In this document: one piece after another, positions 1-8,612 of the stretch
Layout of the letters: each line of letters begins with the position of its first letter
Position numbering within the stretch: the stretch's first letter is position 1
NCBI RefSeq assembly: GCF_001990485.1
Contig: NZ_LBFC01000007.1
Location: forward strand, 1-64,000
Source: Thermosipho affectus
GTDB lineage: Bacteria > Thermotogota > Thermotogae > Thermotogales > Fervidobacteriaceae
DNA: 64,000 nt
Direction of reading: 5' to 3'
Made by a program: the position numbers and the translations under genes
The notes under the pieces: generated by a model
Told to the model about the DNA's origin: nothing
Database searches by the model: none
Seen by the model: the letters and a program-made list of their open reading frames with translations, nothing else

Positions 1-52
1 ACCTCCTCAACCTCGCGTCTTCTAATTTACCATACTTATCTTTTTCTGTCAA
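1..52 (-). promoter_or_regulatory. Promoter and ribosome binding site of a gene just left of the window
   Basis: On the minus strand there is a perfect -35 TTGACA (47-52), a 17-base spacer ending in TGG, and a -10 TAAATT (24-29), followed by a strong Shine-Dalgarno GAGGAGGT at 1-8. The start codon must lie a few bases beyond the left edge. Only the control region of that gene is visible, so its product is unknown. The predicted transcript starts near base 17, giving a very short leader. Confidence 0.75.
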
Positions 53-81
53 CCCTTGCCTTTTGTTAAATTTTATTTAAG

Positions 82-115
82 AAAAAAACAATGGCTTCGG
101 AAACCCGAAGCCATT
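82..115 (-). terminator. Intrinsic terminator after the solute-binding protein gene
   Basis: A 10-base-pair stem (91-100 with 105-114) and a 4-base loop are followed on the minus strand by a run of seven T (opposite 82-88). It lies just downstream of the stop codon of the gene at 122-1381. Confidence 0.85.
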
Positions 116-121
116 AGATTT

Positions 122-1381
122 TTATTCTCCGTATTCTTCGGCTAAATACTTATTAATTTGATCATCTGCCGTTTTTATTGCCGTTTCCATATCAACTTTT
201 CCATTTACAAAATCAGAAAACATGTTTCCAACTACACTCCTTATTTCATACCATACACCTATTTGTGGATCAAATACTGCATTATCAATTTGAGTTAAAG
301 GAATTTCAGCAAGTGGATCAGATTTTACATTTTCTTTCCATATATTTGTTTCAAGTGCACTCTTTCTTACTGGGATATACCCCGTATTTACTGACCAGAA
401 TGCTGTAACATCTGGAGATATAAGATATTTCATAAATTCCCATGCAGCTTTCTTTTGCTCTTCGGTTGCATTTGAAAACATAATAACATCGGTTCCCGCA
501 AATGGTACATTTCTCGTTTTCCAAACAGGAACTGGTGCCCAACTCCAATTAAATTTTCCTTTAACCGAACTTTCAACATATTTTCTACCTGCAATTGTTC
601 CAATATACATAACAACTTTTTGTTGACCAAATGGATCATTCATATACCCACCTTGATAATATGCAATTCCTTCATCAATTAATTTTTTTACAAATTTCAA
701 AACATCCCTTGTTTCTGGACTATCAATATTTGAAACCCATTTTCCATCAACAAACTTCAAGATTGATCCGCCTCTCAAAGACAAAAGAATTTGGAACAAA
801 TCGGCAGTAGTTCTAAATCCAAAACCGTATTGATCAGGTTTCCCATCACCATCTACATCTTCTGTTAAAACCTTAGCTGCATAATATAATTCGTTGATAG
901 ACTTTGGAATATCTACACCATAAAGGGTTAAAAGATCAGCATTGTAATACAACATATACAAACTCTTGTTAAATGGAATTGCATAAACATCATTACCCCA
1001 CATACAATTCTTTCTCAAAGGTTCATAAATATCTTCCCATTCCTCTTTAGTTAAACCTATTTCTGTATCCGAAAGAAAACCATTTAATTTTTGGACAACA
1101 CCACTTTGAATAAGCTTTGCAGTCCAGTTGGAATACGCTTGTGAAATCGTAGGAAGTTCTCCTGCCTGAGCGCCAGCAAGCAATTTTTGGCTTAATGCAC
1201 CATAATTTCCAACATATACAGCTTCAACCTCTATATCTGTATGAGAATCATTAAAAGATTTCACAATCTGTTCCAATGTTTTTCCGTGATTTCCACCCAT
1301 AGCATGCCAGAACACAACTTTAGTTTTTGCAAATGACACCAAAACTAAAAGTGACAACAAAACTACCAAAAACTTTTTCAT
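122..1381 (-). CDS. ABC transporter extracellular solute-binding protein, family 1 (sugar type)
   Basis: Predicted substrate-binding lipoprotein-like or periplasmic receptor of a carbohydrate ABC importer. The 419-residue protein starts with a signal peptide (Lys-Lys, hydrophobic core to about residue 18). The mature part has the family-1 binding fold: an early VVFWHAMGG strand, a central YAIPFNKSLYMLYYN segment typical of UgpB/MalE-like proteins, and a C-terminal WEFMKYLISPDVTAFW segment. Length fits the family. The permease and ATPase genes are not adjacent in the window: the gene is monocistronic here, with its own extended -10 promoter and terminator. The sugar bound cannot be told from sequence; a glycerol-phosphate or oligosaccharide ligand is possible. 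Confidence 0.9.
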   Translation of the reverse strand: MKKFLVVLLSLLVLVSFAKTKVVFWHAMGGNHGKTLEQIVKSFNDSHTDIEVEAVYVGNYGALSQKLLAGAQAGELPTISQAYSNWTAKLIQSGVVQKLNGFLSDTEIGLTKEEWEDIYEPLRKNCMWGNDVYAIPFNKSLYMLYYNADLLTLYGVDIPKSINELYYAAKVLTEDVDGDGKPDQYGFGFRTTADLFQILLSLRGGSILKFVDGKWVSNIDSPETRDVLKFVKKLIDEGIAYYQGGYMNDPFGQQKVVMYIGTIAGRKYVESSVKGKFNWSWAPVPVWKTRNVPFAGTDVIMFSNATEEQKKAAWEFMKYLISPDVTAFWSVNTGYIPVRKSALETNIWKENVKSDPLAEIPLTQIDNAVFDPQIGVWYEIRSVVGNMFSDFVNGKVDMETAIKTADDQINKYLAEEYGE

Positions 1382-1418
1382 GTTACCCCTCCTTCTTATA
1401 CGTTATTTGGCTTTATAT

Positions 1419-1427
1419 ATTATACCA
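1419..1427 (-). promoter_or_regulatory. Extended -10 promoter of the solute-binding protein gene
   Basis: The minus strand reads TGG then TATAAT (1419-1424), 38 bases upstream of the ATG. No good -35 is visible at the expected distance, which suits an extended -10 promoter. A GGAGGGG Shine-Dalgarno lies close to the start. Confidence 0.55.
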
Positions 1428-1545
1428 CATTGCGTACTATTTTTATATTAAAATAAAATTTACAAAACTTTATGTAAAAACATTAAAATCATATAAAGAT
1501 ATTAAAATCCATTTATCTTATTTTATCTTAGACAACACCATATTC

Positions 1546-1554
1546 TGGTATAAT
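1546..1554 (+). promoter_or_regulatory. Extended -10 promoter of tex
   Basis: TGG then TATAAT (1549-1554) is followed within about 7 bases by the Shine-Dalgarno AAGGAGG and the ATG at 1574. The predicted leader is only about 13 bases. It stands back to back with the promoter of the solute-binding protein gene in a 192-base intergenic region that holds nothing else I can recognise. Confidence 0.55.
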
Positions 1555-1573
1555 TAATAAAAGGAGGAATTTT

Positions 1574-3577
1574 ATGGAAAAAATAATAGCCAGAGGATTA
1601 AATTTAGAAGAATGGAAAGTAAAAAATGCAATAAGTCTTCTAAAAGAAAACACAATACACTTTGTAGCTAGATATAGGAAAGATCAAACAGGTGGTTTGA
1701 ACGAAATAACATTAAGAGAAATTGAAAAGAAGTACAAATATCTTGAAAAGGTAGAAAAACTAAAGAAAAAAATACTCAAAACTTTGGAAAAAGAAAGAAA
1801 ACTTACAACTTCGTTAAGAAAAAAAATACAAAATTCATACAATTTAACAGAGCTTGAGGATATCTACCTTCCATACAAAAAAAGAAAAAAAACTAAGGCA
1901 GATATTGCAATAGAGAACGGTCTACTCCCACTTGCAGAAAAAGCATGTAAAAACCAAAAAATAGATATAAAAACACACTATACATCTCTTTTTAATACGA
2001 AAGAAAAAATAATAGATGGAATAACGGACATATTGGCCCAAAAATTTGCACATAACGATATAATAAGAAAAAAGTTAGAGTTAATTTTACTTGAACATGG
2101 ACACATAAAATGCCAAAAAAAGATAAAAGAAAAAACAAAATACGATACATACGACAAATTTGAAAGGAAAATCAAACATCTCAAAGAACATAATATACTA
2201 TCTATTAATCGAGGGGAAAAAGAAGGTGTTTTACAGGTAAAACTGTATATTAACAAAAAACACCAAGAATACTTATACAGTCTAACCAAATGGGAGCAAA
2301 ATAAAATAATACGAAAGGGTCTTGAAAAGGGATGGAAATTGTTATTTCCTTCAATTGAAAAAAGGGTAAGAAACACATTAACAAAAAAAGCAGAAGACAG
2401 GGCTATAAAGGTATTCGCAGAGAATCTAAAACAACTATTACTAACAAAACCACTAAGAAACAAAAGGCTCATTGCGATTGATCCAGGTAATAAAACAGGA
2501 TGTAAAATTGCAATTCTCGACGAATTTGGTAACCTATTAGACTATGCTATTATATTTCCCACATCTCCTCACCTTGATTTTGAAAATTCAGAAAAGAAGG
2601 TTTTAGAATTTATAGAAAAATATCACCTTGATTTAGTAGTTATAGGAAATGGAACTGCCTCAAGAGAAGTCCAAAAATTCATAGTATCTCTTATAAAAAA
2701 ACATAAATTAGATATTAAATACACTTTTTCAAATGAAGCAGGTGCATCGGTATATTCCACTTCAGATATAGCAATTGAAGAATTTCCAGACTTAGATCCA
2801 ACCATAAGAAGTGCAGTTAGTATTGGAAGAAGAATCCAAGATCCTATGGCAGAACTCGTAAAAATAAATCCAAAGTCACTAGGTATAGGACAATATCAAC
2901 ACGATGTTAATCAAAAAAAACTAGATGAAGAACTCAAAAATGTAGTTAGTGATGTGGTAAATTTAGTTGGAGTAGATTTAAACAGTGCTTCTTCAAAACT
3001 TTTAGAATATGTCTCTGGAATAACCCCTTCTATTGCAAAAAAAATAATAAAATACAGAGAAAAGATCGGAAAATTCACCGAAAGAAAACAACTACTTGAA
3101 ATAGACGGACTTGGAAAAAAAACATACACACAATGTGCTGGATTTCTTAGAATAAAAGATGGAAAAAATCCTTTAGAGGCAACCGGCATTCACCCTGAAC
3201 ATTACAATATAGCCGAAGAAATATTAAAAAATCAAAACATTAAAGAAATTTCTGAAAAATACAACATTGGAAATCTAACTTTAGATTACATATTAAATGA
3301 GCTTAAAAATATGGGAAAAGATTTAAGAAATAGCTCACATGAAGCTATATTCTACGATAATATAATAACATTTGAAATGCTAAAAGTTGGAACAATTCTA
3401 AAGGGAAAAGTAACAAATATAACAGACTTTGGTGTTTTTTTAGATATTGGATTAAAAGAAAGTGGCTTTATCTATAAAAAACTTCTCAATAGAGAAATGA
3501 AAATAAATGATATAATAAAAGTAGAAGTAATTGAACTCGACAAAGAACTAAGACACATAAAGCTAAAACCTGTATGA
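1574..3577 (+). CDS. tex: Tex-like transcription accessory / RNA-binding protein
   Basis: Cytoplasmic nucleic-acid-binding protein of the Tex family, implicated in transcription and RNA quality control. Domains in order: a helical Lys-rich N-terminal region (about 1-290), a YqgF/RNase H-like domain starting at LIAIDPGNKTG (about 298-430), helix-hairpin-helix motifs (about 460-530, ending in the GIHPEHY segment), and a C-terminal S1 domain (GTILKGKVTNITDFGVFLDIG, about 602-667). Signature blocks NEAGASVYSTSDIA and SIGRRIQDPMAELVKI are intact. At 667 residues it is shorter than the roughly 720-780 of most Tex proteins, mainly because it stops right after S1. ATG with AAGGAGG Shine-Dalgarno. Confidence 0.93.
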   Translation: MEKIIARGLNLEEWKVKNAISLLKENTIHFVARYRKDQTGGLNEITLREIEKKYKYLEKVEKLKKKILKTLEKERKLTTSLRKKIQNSYNLTELEDIYLPYKKRKKTKADIAIENGLLPLAEKACKNQKIDIKTHYTSLFNTKEKIIDGITDILAQKFAHNDIIRKKLELILLEHGHIKCQKKIKEKTKYDTYDKFERKIKHLKEHNILSINRGEKEGVLQVKLYINKKHQEYLYSLTKWEQNKIIRKGLEKGWKLLFPSIEKRVRNTLTKKAEDRAIKVFAENLKQLLLTKPLRNKRLIAIDPGNKTGCKIAILDEFGNLLDYAIIFPTSPHLDFENSEKKVLEFIEKYHLDLVVIGNGTASREVQKFIVSLIKKHKLDIKYTFSNEAGASVYSTSDIAIEEFPDLDPTIRSAVSIGRRIQDPMAELVKINPKSLGIGQYQHDVNQKKLDEELKNVVSDVVNLVGVDLNSASSKLLEYVSGITPSIAKKIIKYREKIGKFTERKQLLEIDGLGKKTYTQCAGFLRIKDGKNPLEATGIHPEHYNIAEEILKNQNIKEISEKYNIGNLTLDYILNELKNMGKDLRNSSHEAIFYDNIITFEMLKVGTILKGKVTNITDFGVFLDIGLKESGFIYKKLLNREMKINDIIKVEVIELDKELRHIKLKPV

Positions 3578-3583
3578 TATAAT
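3575..3583 (+). promoter_or_regulatory. Extended -10 promoter of cheW overlapping the tex stop codon
   Basis: TGA (3575-3577) is both the stop codon of tex and the TGN element of an extended -10, followed directly by a perfect TATAAT (3578-3583). The cheW Shine-Dalgarno GGAGGTG begins about 9 bases later, so the leader would be very short. Confidence 0.5.
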
Positions 3584-3603
3584 TTTTCTATGGAGGTGAA
3601 AGA

Positions 3604-4056
3604 ATGGAACTTAAAGTTTTGACTTTTATCCTTGGTGATGAAGAATTTGCAATTGATATCATGAAAGTCGACAGAGTAAAAGAATACGAAAAAACAACTA
3701 AACTTCCAAATTCATTAGACTTTGTTGAAGGTATAATAAACCTCATGGGAGAAGTAATACCGATAATAAACCTCAGAAAAAAGTTTATGTTACCGGACTT
3801 TCAAGACAAAGAAAAATCAAAGATCATAGTAATTAGATTTGAAAATGAAAAGAAAATGGGCTTCTTAGTCGATGATGTTAAAGAAGTAATAACTTTAACA
3901 GGCGAACAAATTGATCAAACTCCAGAATATAGTGGTCAATCATCAGAATTTCTATTGGGTGTAGCAAAACTCGAAAACAGGATGATACTAATACTAGATG
4001 TAGAAAAGGTATTAAAAAAAGAGGAAAAATTAGAAATTTCCTCCATGGTTAAGTAA
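3604..4056 (+). CDS. cheW: Chemotaxis coupling protein CheW
   Basis: Scaffold protein joining chemoreceptors to the kinase CheA at the cytoplasmic face of receptor arrays. The 150-residue protein is a single CheW domain: FILGDEEFAIDIMKVDRV at the N-terminus, the conserved block VEGIINLMGEVIPIINLRKKF in the middle (about 42-62), and LLGVAKLENRMILILDVEKVL near the end. Length is normal. It overlaps the 3' end of convergent priA by 8 bases. A chemoreceptor gene lies at 44.7 kb, but cheA is not in the window. ATG follows GGAGGTGAAAGA. Confidence 0.95.
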   Translation: MELKVLTFILGDEEFAIDIMKVDRVKEYEKTTKLPNSLDFVEGIINLMGEVIPIINLRKKFMLPDFQDKEKSKIIVIRFENEKKMGFLVDDVKEVITLTGEQIDQTPEYSGQSSEFLLGVAKLENRMILILDVEKVLKKEEKLEISSMVK

Positions 4057-6277
4057 CGTATAAAGACGGGGGATTAACCCTTATCTTTACCTTTGTGGGA
4101 TATTTTGAAATTACTTCGTTTAAAATACGATTTGTTTTACCTACATCATGCGTTTTTACTATAAAATGATACAAAAAGTTATTTCTTATTTTTGGAATAA
4201 AAAATTCGGTAGGTCCAAGTATTTTCAGATTAAAATTTTCAAGTTCAAGTACAAGTTTTTTTGCACTTTTTAGACCAAGCTCCTTATTATTAGAATAAAT
4301 AATAACCTGAATAATATTTACAAAGGGGGGATATTCTAGATCCTTCCTTTGTTTTAATTCGTATTCATAATAACCTTCCACATCTTGTCTTAATGCATAT
4401 TCTATGGCAAAACTATCTCTTTCATAAGTTTGTATCAAAGCTTTCCCTTTTTCCTTTCTTCCAGCTCTTCCTATTACTTGAACTAATAATCTAAAAAGAT
4501 TTAAAGAAGAATTGTAATCTGGGATATTCCTCATTGCATCTACATCAATAACACCAATTAAGCTCACGGTGGGCACATCTAATCCCTTTGTAATCATCTT
4601 TGTTCCAATTAAAATATCAATTTCTCCTTCGTATAATTTTTTCAACACCTTTTGAAATTTTTGGTAATTTTTTACCACTTCCGTATCAACTCTTACTATA
4701 TTTCTGCCTGGAAAAACTTTTTGCAATTCTCCTTCCAATCTTTCAGTTCCCATTCCTTTTTCGTAAAAAAGAGCAGAACCACAAATTGGGCAAGAAATTT
4801 CAGGAACACTTTCAAATCCACATATATGACACTTCAATTTTTTTTCAGATTTATGGTAAGTTAATGCCACATCACAATTTGGACACTTTAATACATTTCC
4901 ACAATTTTGACACATAATTAAAGAATATCCCTTTCTTCTAACAAAAAACATAACACTTTTTCCATTTTCCAGTTCTCTCTTAACATTTTTCAAAATACTC
5001 TTTGAAACATATGGTATAACTTTTTCTTCTTCTTTCATATCAACAACTTCAACCTTCGGAAGTACCGTCCCGTACCTCTCCTTTAACGTACAAAGTTTCA
5101 TATCATTCCTTGTAGCCTTCATGTAGTGTTCCAATCTAGGGGTAGCAGAACCAAAGATTACAAGTCCTGGAAATTTTTCTACAAGGTAAATCAAGTCATA
5201 AACAACTTCTCCGTCTTGATAATAGCTATCATCGTGCTCTTCGTCAACAATTATCAAATCTTTATCAAATGGTATAAAGAACGCACTCCTTGTTCCTACA
5301 AGTATATCGATCTTCCCCGTTACTGCTCTCATCCATAACTCTATCTTTTGACTCTTTGTAAGATAACTATGAAATATCCCTACCTTTTTCCCAGAAAGTC
5401 TTGATTTTATCCTATTTACCGTCTGTTCTATCAATGAAACTTCTGGAACAAGATATAACGTCTTTAAATTGCTTTTTTTAATTACAGAAAGATAAACTTC
5501 TGTTTTCCCACTACCTGTTACACCATATAACAATACCTTTAATTTATTTTTCTTTAATATATCTTCAACAATTTTTTTTTGACTTTCGCTTAAATCTATA
5601 TCTTCAAAATCCTTTGGAAATTCCTCACTTAATCTCAACAATCCCTTTCTTTCAAGCTGTAATAAGACATCCTTATTTATATCCAAAAACTCCCTAAGTT
5701 CTGAATAAGTGGTGTAATTGTTCACAAGAAGATAATCTATAACTTTTTTTTGCTTTTTGGTAAGTTTCTTTTCAAAAATTTCAGAAGGTGAAGCATTTAA
5801 GAAGACATATAACTCTTTTCTTGGCCTTGGAAACTTATACTGAAAATCCTTTTCTATGTAAATTACTCCATTCATTAAAAATTCCTTTAATTTTTTTTCT
5901 CCAAACCTTTCAATAAATTCTCTAACTGCCATTCCATTAAAGTCATAAAGTGGGTTATTAGAAAACACTTTTTCAACAAAATAATTTTCTATCCCCTTTG
6001 GAAAGGAAAGATCAAACAATCTACCAATTGGTGTATTAAAAAAATTAGAAGCCTCATTCAAAGCTTCAACAAACCACCCTTCTAAAAAACTCCTACCATC
6101 TACCTTTCCTATTACTTCACCTTCAACCTTTCCAGGATTTTCTTTTAAAACATAACCTATCTCTTTTTTTCCCCTAAACTTTAAGAAAATCCTTTCGCCA
6201 GTTTCCAATTTAAAATCAGAGTTTACAAAGAAAGTCCTTTTAAAACTTGAGTTTGAAATTGCAACTTCATATACCAT
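4049..6277 (-). CDS. priA: Primosomal protein N' (replication restart helicase PriA)
   Basis: Superfamily 2 DNA helicase that recognises stalled forks and reloads the replisome. The 742-residue protein has an N-terminal DNA-binding region (about 1-220), a Walker A GVTGSGKTE (about 256), a DEEH Walker B (VDEEHDD, about 346), a zinc-binding insert with eight cysteines as four CxxC pairs (about 454-496), a helicase C domain with IGTKMITKGLD and QVIGRAGRKEKG, and a C-terminal domain. All family landmarks are present and the length is normal. It is monocistronic, convergent with cheW, and has an extended -10 promoter close to its ATG. Confidence 0.96.
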   Translation of the reverse strand: MVYEVAISNSSFKRTFFVNSDFKLETGERIFLKFRGKKEIGYVLKENPGKVEGEVIGKVDGRSFLEGWFVEALNEASNFFNTPIGRLFDLSFPKGIENYFVEKVFSNNPLYDFNGMAVREFIERFGEKKLKEFLMNGVIYIEKDFQYKFPRPRKELYVFLNASPSEIFEKKLTKKQKKVIDYLLVNNYTTYSELREFLDINKDVLLQLERKGLLRLSEEFPKDFEDIDLSESQKKIVEDILKKNKLKVLLYGVTGSGKTEVYLSVIKKSNLKTLYLVPEVSLIEQTVNRIKSRLSGKKVGIFHSYLTKSQKIELWMRAVTGKIDILVGTRSAFFIPFDKDLIIVDEEHDDSYYQDGEVVYDLIYLVEKFPGLVIFGSATPRLEHYMKATRNDMKLCTLKERYGTVLPKVEVVDMKEEEKVIPYVSKSILKNVKRELENGKSVMFFVRRKGYSLIMCQNCGNVLKCPNCDVALTYHKSEKKLKCHICGFESVPEISCPICGSALFYEKGMGTERLEGELQKVFPGRNIVRVDTEVVKNYQKFQKVLKKLYEGEIDILIGTKMITKGLDVPTVSLIGVIDVDAMRNIPDYNSSLNLFRLLVQVIGRAGRKEKGKALIQTYERDSFAIEYALRQDVEGYYEYELKQRKDLEYPPFVNIIQVIIYSNNKELGLKSAKKLVLELENFNLKILGPTEFFIPKIRNNFLYHFIVKTHDVGKTNRILNEVISKYPTKVKIRVNPPSLYVT

Positions 6278-6294
6278 ATAATCACCTCATTAGA

Positions 6295-6303
6295 ATTGTA
6301 TCA
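6295..6303 (-). promoter_or_regulatory. Extended -10 promoter of priA
   Basis: The minus strand reads TGA then TACAAT (6295-6300), followed by the Shine-Dalgarno GAGGTGA and the ATG at 6277. The predicted transcript begins only about 10 bases before the start codon. No convincing -35. Confidence 0.45.
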
Positions 6304-6314
6304 TATTACAAAAC

Positions 6315-6343
6315 TTGACTTATAGTTAATGATATTGGATAAT
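6315..6343 (+). promoter_or_regulatory. Promoter of the FmdB-type zinc ribbon gene
   Basis: TTGACT (6315-6320), a 17-base spacer and GATAAT (6338-6343) stand upstream of the Shine-Dalgarno AGGAGGTGA and the ATG at 6379. It is divergent from the priA promoter. Confidence 0.55.
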
Positions 6344-6378
6344 ATAAAGGGTAAAAAAATAAAATAGGAGGTGATAAA

Positions 6379-6597
6379 ATGCCATTGTACAGATACGTTT
6401 GTAAAAAATGCGGAAACGAAAAAGTTGAATTGCACTCATTTAAAGAACAACTGAATCTCGAATGCGAAATATGCGGTTCACAAATGGAAAAGGCAATAGG
6501 AAGAGTTGGTATAGTCTTTAAAGGTAGTGGATTCTATATAACAGATAGCAAAAAAAGTACTTCTTCAAATAATTCTAGTTCAAATGATTCTAAATAA
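6379..6597 (+). CDS. FmdB family zinc ribbon protein
   Basis: Small (72 residues) protein of the FmdB/regulatory zinc ribbon family, whose biochemical role is not settled. It begins MPLYRYVCKKCG and has two CxxC pairs (CKKC and CEIC) that would bind one zinc, then GFYITDSK, the usual family ending of the folded domain. The tail is a Ser/Asn-rich linker. Its promoter, Shine-Dalgarno (AGGAGGTGA) and following hairpin make it a single-gene unit. Confidence 0.88.
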   Translation: MPLYRYVCKKCGNEKVELHSFKEQLNLECEICGSQMEKAIGRVGIVFKGSGFYITDSKKSTSSNNSSSNDSK

Positions 6598-6603
6598 AAT
6601 TAA

Positions 6604-6621
6604 TGCCCCCTTACGGGGGCC
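6604..6621. terminator. Hairpin terminator between convergent FmdB-type and csp genes
   Basis: GCCCCC-TTAC-GGGGGC gives a 6-base-pair GC stem lying just after the stop of the + strand gene and 27 bases after the stop of csp on the - strand. The minus-strand side is followed by an AT-rich, T-containing tract, so it serves csp best and may act in both directions. Confidence 0.65.
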
Positions 6622-6647
6622 AATTATAATCCTACTTTAATTATAAA

Positions 6648-6845
6648 TTAAAGAGGTTTAACATTTGCTGCTTGAGGACCTTTTTGACCATCTTGAACTT
6701 CAAATTCCACTTCTTGTCCTTCTTTTAATGTTTTGAATCCATCTGTTTGAATAGCACTCCAGTGAACAAAAATGTCTTCTCCGTCCTCCTTGGTAATAAA
6801 TCCATAACCTTTTTTTGCATCAAACCACTTTACTGTACCTTTCAT
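6648..6845 (-). CDS. csp: Cold-shock protein (CspA/CspB family)
   Basis: Single-stranded RNA/DNA-binding OB-fold protein and RNA chaperone. At 65 residues it is a complete cold-shock domain: [17 protein letters not shown] (RNP1 KGYGFI) and DIFVHWSAI (RNP2), with the aromatic binding residues in place. It is monocistronic, with a consensus promoter and a leader of about 50 bases that can fold into a GC hairpin, unlike the very short leaders of most genes nearby. The GAGGAGG Shine-Dalgarno is strong. Confidence 0.96.
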   Translation of the reverse strand: MKGTVKWFDAKKGYGFITKEDGEDIFVHWSAIQTDGFKTLKEGQEVEFEVQDGQKGPQAANVKPL

Positions 6846-6878
6846 AAAAAAACGCCTCCTCGTAAATCTTTTTACAAT

Positions 6879-6930
6879 CCCCGCCTCTCGGGGTTGATTA
6901 AAGTATACACCTATAATTATTTTTTGTCAA
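6879..6930 (-). promoter_or_regulatory. Promoter and leader hairpin of csp
   Basis: On the minus strand TTGACA (6925-6930), a 17-base spacer and TATACT (6902-6907) form a near-perfect housekeeping promoter. The leader then carries CCCCG-AGAGG-CGGGG (6879-6893), a 5-base-pair GC hairpin just upstream of the Shine-Dalgarno. Such leaders in cold-shock genes often control mRNA stability or translation by temperature; that role is inferred here. Confidence 0.75.
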
Positions 6931-7236
6931 CTGTTTTTGAGCCTATTTCAAAAATAAAAAGAAAACACTCAAACTTAATCGAAAATTTCACAACTATATT
7001 CTGCCACAACTTCCTTGAAATTCTACTTTCAAGGGTAGACCTAGGTGGTTTTAAAAGAACTGTTTACTCTTTTATTTAGAGAGATATTAGAAAAACGTTA
7101 TACTTTGAGAAAATTCCATATCTTAGAGCTTTTCATCTTCAATGAACTTCAAGAAAATATATAAAATGTTATTGTAGACAGTATACGATGTTTTATCCGG
7201 AATAAAATCAATAAAAAATCCATGAAGATGTAGTTT
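6931..7236. other. Intergenic stretch without a recognised gene
   Basis: About 300 bases between the csp promoter and rsmI. The only structure I see is an inverted repeat at 7013-7034 (8-base arms CCTTGAAA and TTTCAAGG, 6-base loop) without a T run. One + strand reading frame crossing this stretch is antisense to csp, lacks a ribosome binding site and looks like chance. Confidence 0.6.
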
Positions 7237-7911
7237 TTAACCTTTTTTATGATTAACTTTTAAAACAACAGTAATTTCGCCTCTTACTCCTTCTGAGAAC
7301 CTTTCTAAAGCTCTTTTCACTGTGCCTTTAAAATATTCTTGATGAACCTTTGTAAGTTCCCTTGCCACAAAGATCTCTACATTTCCTAAAATATCATACA
7401 CATCGTTTAACGTCTTTACCAATCTTTCTGGACTTTCAAAAAAAATATATACATCTGACATATCATTTTCTTTTATTTTTCTTAAAATCCTTCTTCTTTT
7501 CTTATCTCTAGGCATAAATCCCAGAAAAACAAACCTATTCCCATAAAAACCACTTGCAGCAATAGCAGTTAGCACGGAACTTACTCCAGGTATTACATCC
7601 CATTCAATATTATTTTCCACACATAAATTAACCAGTTCAGTTCCTGGATCAGCAATTACCGGCATACCCGCATCTGAAAGATAAGCTATATTTTTCCCAT
7701 CTTTCAACATCGATAAAATTTTATCTATCTTTTTTGGTGATGAATGTTCATTGTATGAATCCACAGGTTTCTTTATTGAATAAAAATTTAAGAGCTTCAA
7801 TGCTCTTCTTGTATCTTCTGCAAAAATATAATCTACCTCTTTTAAAATTCTAAGTGCCCTTAAAGTTATATCTTCTAAATTTCCTATTGGCGTTCCAATT
7901 ATATACAACAA
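7237..7911 (-). CDS. rsmI: 16S rRNA (cytidine-1402-2'-O)-methyltransferase RsmI
   Basis: Uses S-adenosylmethionine to methylate the ribose of C1402 in 16S rRNA, near the ribosomal P site. The 224-residue protein starts MLYIIGTPIGNLEDIT, followed by FAEDTRRALKLL, the SAM-site block YLSDAGMPVIADPGTELV, and PGVSSVLTAIAASG, all diagnostic of the RsmI branch of tetrapyrrole-methylase-fold enzymes. It is somewhat shorter than the 270-290 residues of many homologues because the small C-terminal domain is missing. It overlaps lplA by 13 bases and is the last gene of the operon led by the histidine kinase at 13 kb. Confidence 0.95.
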   Translation of the reverse strand: MLYIIGTPIGNLEDITLRALRILKEVDYIFAEDTRRALKLLNFYSIKKPVDSYNEHSSPKKIDKILSMLKDGKNIAYLSDAGMPVIADPGTELVNLCVENNIEWDVIPGVSSVLTAIAASGFYGNRFVFLGFMPRDKKRRRILRKIKENDMSDVYIFFESPERLVKTLNDVYDILGNVEIFVARELTKVHQEYFKGTVKRALERFSEGVRGEITVVLKVNHKKG

Positions 7912-8612
7912 AACTTTTTTCTCTCCCTCTCTGCAGATTTCAAAATTTTATCTACATCTTGAAACTTTATCAATCCAAATTTTTCATCAAATTTTTCATA
8001 CAATAACTCTTTCAATCTGTTAATTTCAATGTTTTTAGATTGGTCAATTCCATATTGAACTATTTTTTGATTTGTATTTTTAAAACATCTATCAACGTTA
8101 TCTATAGTCTTTAAAACAATAGAACCATGCTGCAAAACAAATGATCTAGTTCTCATTTGCGCACTTCCCACTACTTTTTTGTTATCCAAAACAATTTCAT
8201 ACCAAGATGGTGCATCAAAGCACACATTGGTGTTTCCGCGAATCCCTCGAGATACTAACCTTACAGGCACATCTAATTTATTTAAAACATCTACAATTAA
8301 TTGCGAAATTGCTTTATAAAGACTTATGATGGACAATCTATACAGCTCATGTCCATTTGGAATAACAATACTATATGTCAATTCATATTTGTGCAATACC
8401 GCTCTACCACCCGTAGGTCTTCTTACACACTTTATATTATTTTCCCTCAAAAAATCAAAATCTACATCTTCAACACTTTGATTTTTACCTAATGAAAGTG
8501 TTGGTTCTTTCCAAGTATATAGTCTAAAAAATGGAGCATTGGATTTCCCCAAAACATAATCAACTGCCATATTCAAATCTCCCGAAAGCTTCCACGTTTC
8601 AATGTAATACAT
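7899..8612 (-). CDS. lplA: Lipoate-protein ligase A / octanoyltransferase family protein
   Basis: Member of the biotin/lipoate A/B protein ligase fold that attaches lipoyl or octanoyl groups to carrier lysines such as GcvH. Visible motifs are CVRRPTGGRAVLHKYELTYS (substrate loop, about residues 62-80) and VVGSAQMRTRSFVLQHGSIVL (about 145-165), which carries the family SAQ-R-HG pattern. The 237 residues cover only the catalytic domain, without the C-terminal accessory domain of E. coli LplA, so a transferase (LipM-like) role is also possible. It abuts the unknown gene at 8613 with no gap and overlaps rsmI. Confidence 0.85.
   Translation of the reverse strand: MYYIETWKLSGDLNMAVDYVLGKSNAPFFRLYTWKEPTLSLGKNQSVEDVDFDFLRENNIKCVRRPTGGRAVLHKYELTYSIVIPNGHELYRLSIISLYKAISQLIVDVLNKLDVPVRLVSRGIRGNTNVCFDAPSWYEIVLDNKKVVGSAQMRTRSFVLQHGSIVLKTIDNVDRCFKNTNQKIVQYGIDQSKNIEINRLKELLYEKFDEKFGLIKFQDVDKILKSAERERKKFCCI

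Noticed and set aside
1978-2472. A 164-residue open frame on the - strand over tex
   Set aside because: Shadow of a conserved domain, rich in Phe and Ser as expected from the complement of Lys-rich coding sequence.
7013-7034. Inverted repeat as a possible small RNA or terminator
   Set aside because: No T run on either strand and no promoter next to it; too little to name a gene.
6747-7079. A 110-residue open frame on the + strand crossing csp and the gap
   Set aside because: It is antisense to csp for 100 bases, has no Shine-Dalgarno, and its composition looks like translated AT-rich noise.
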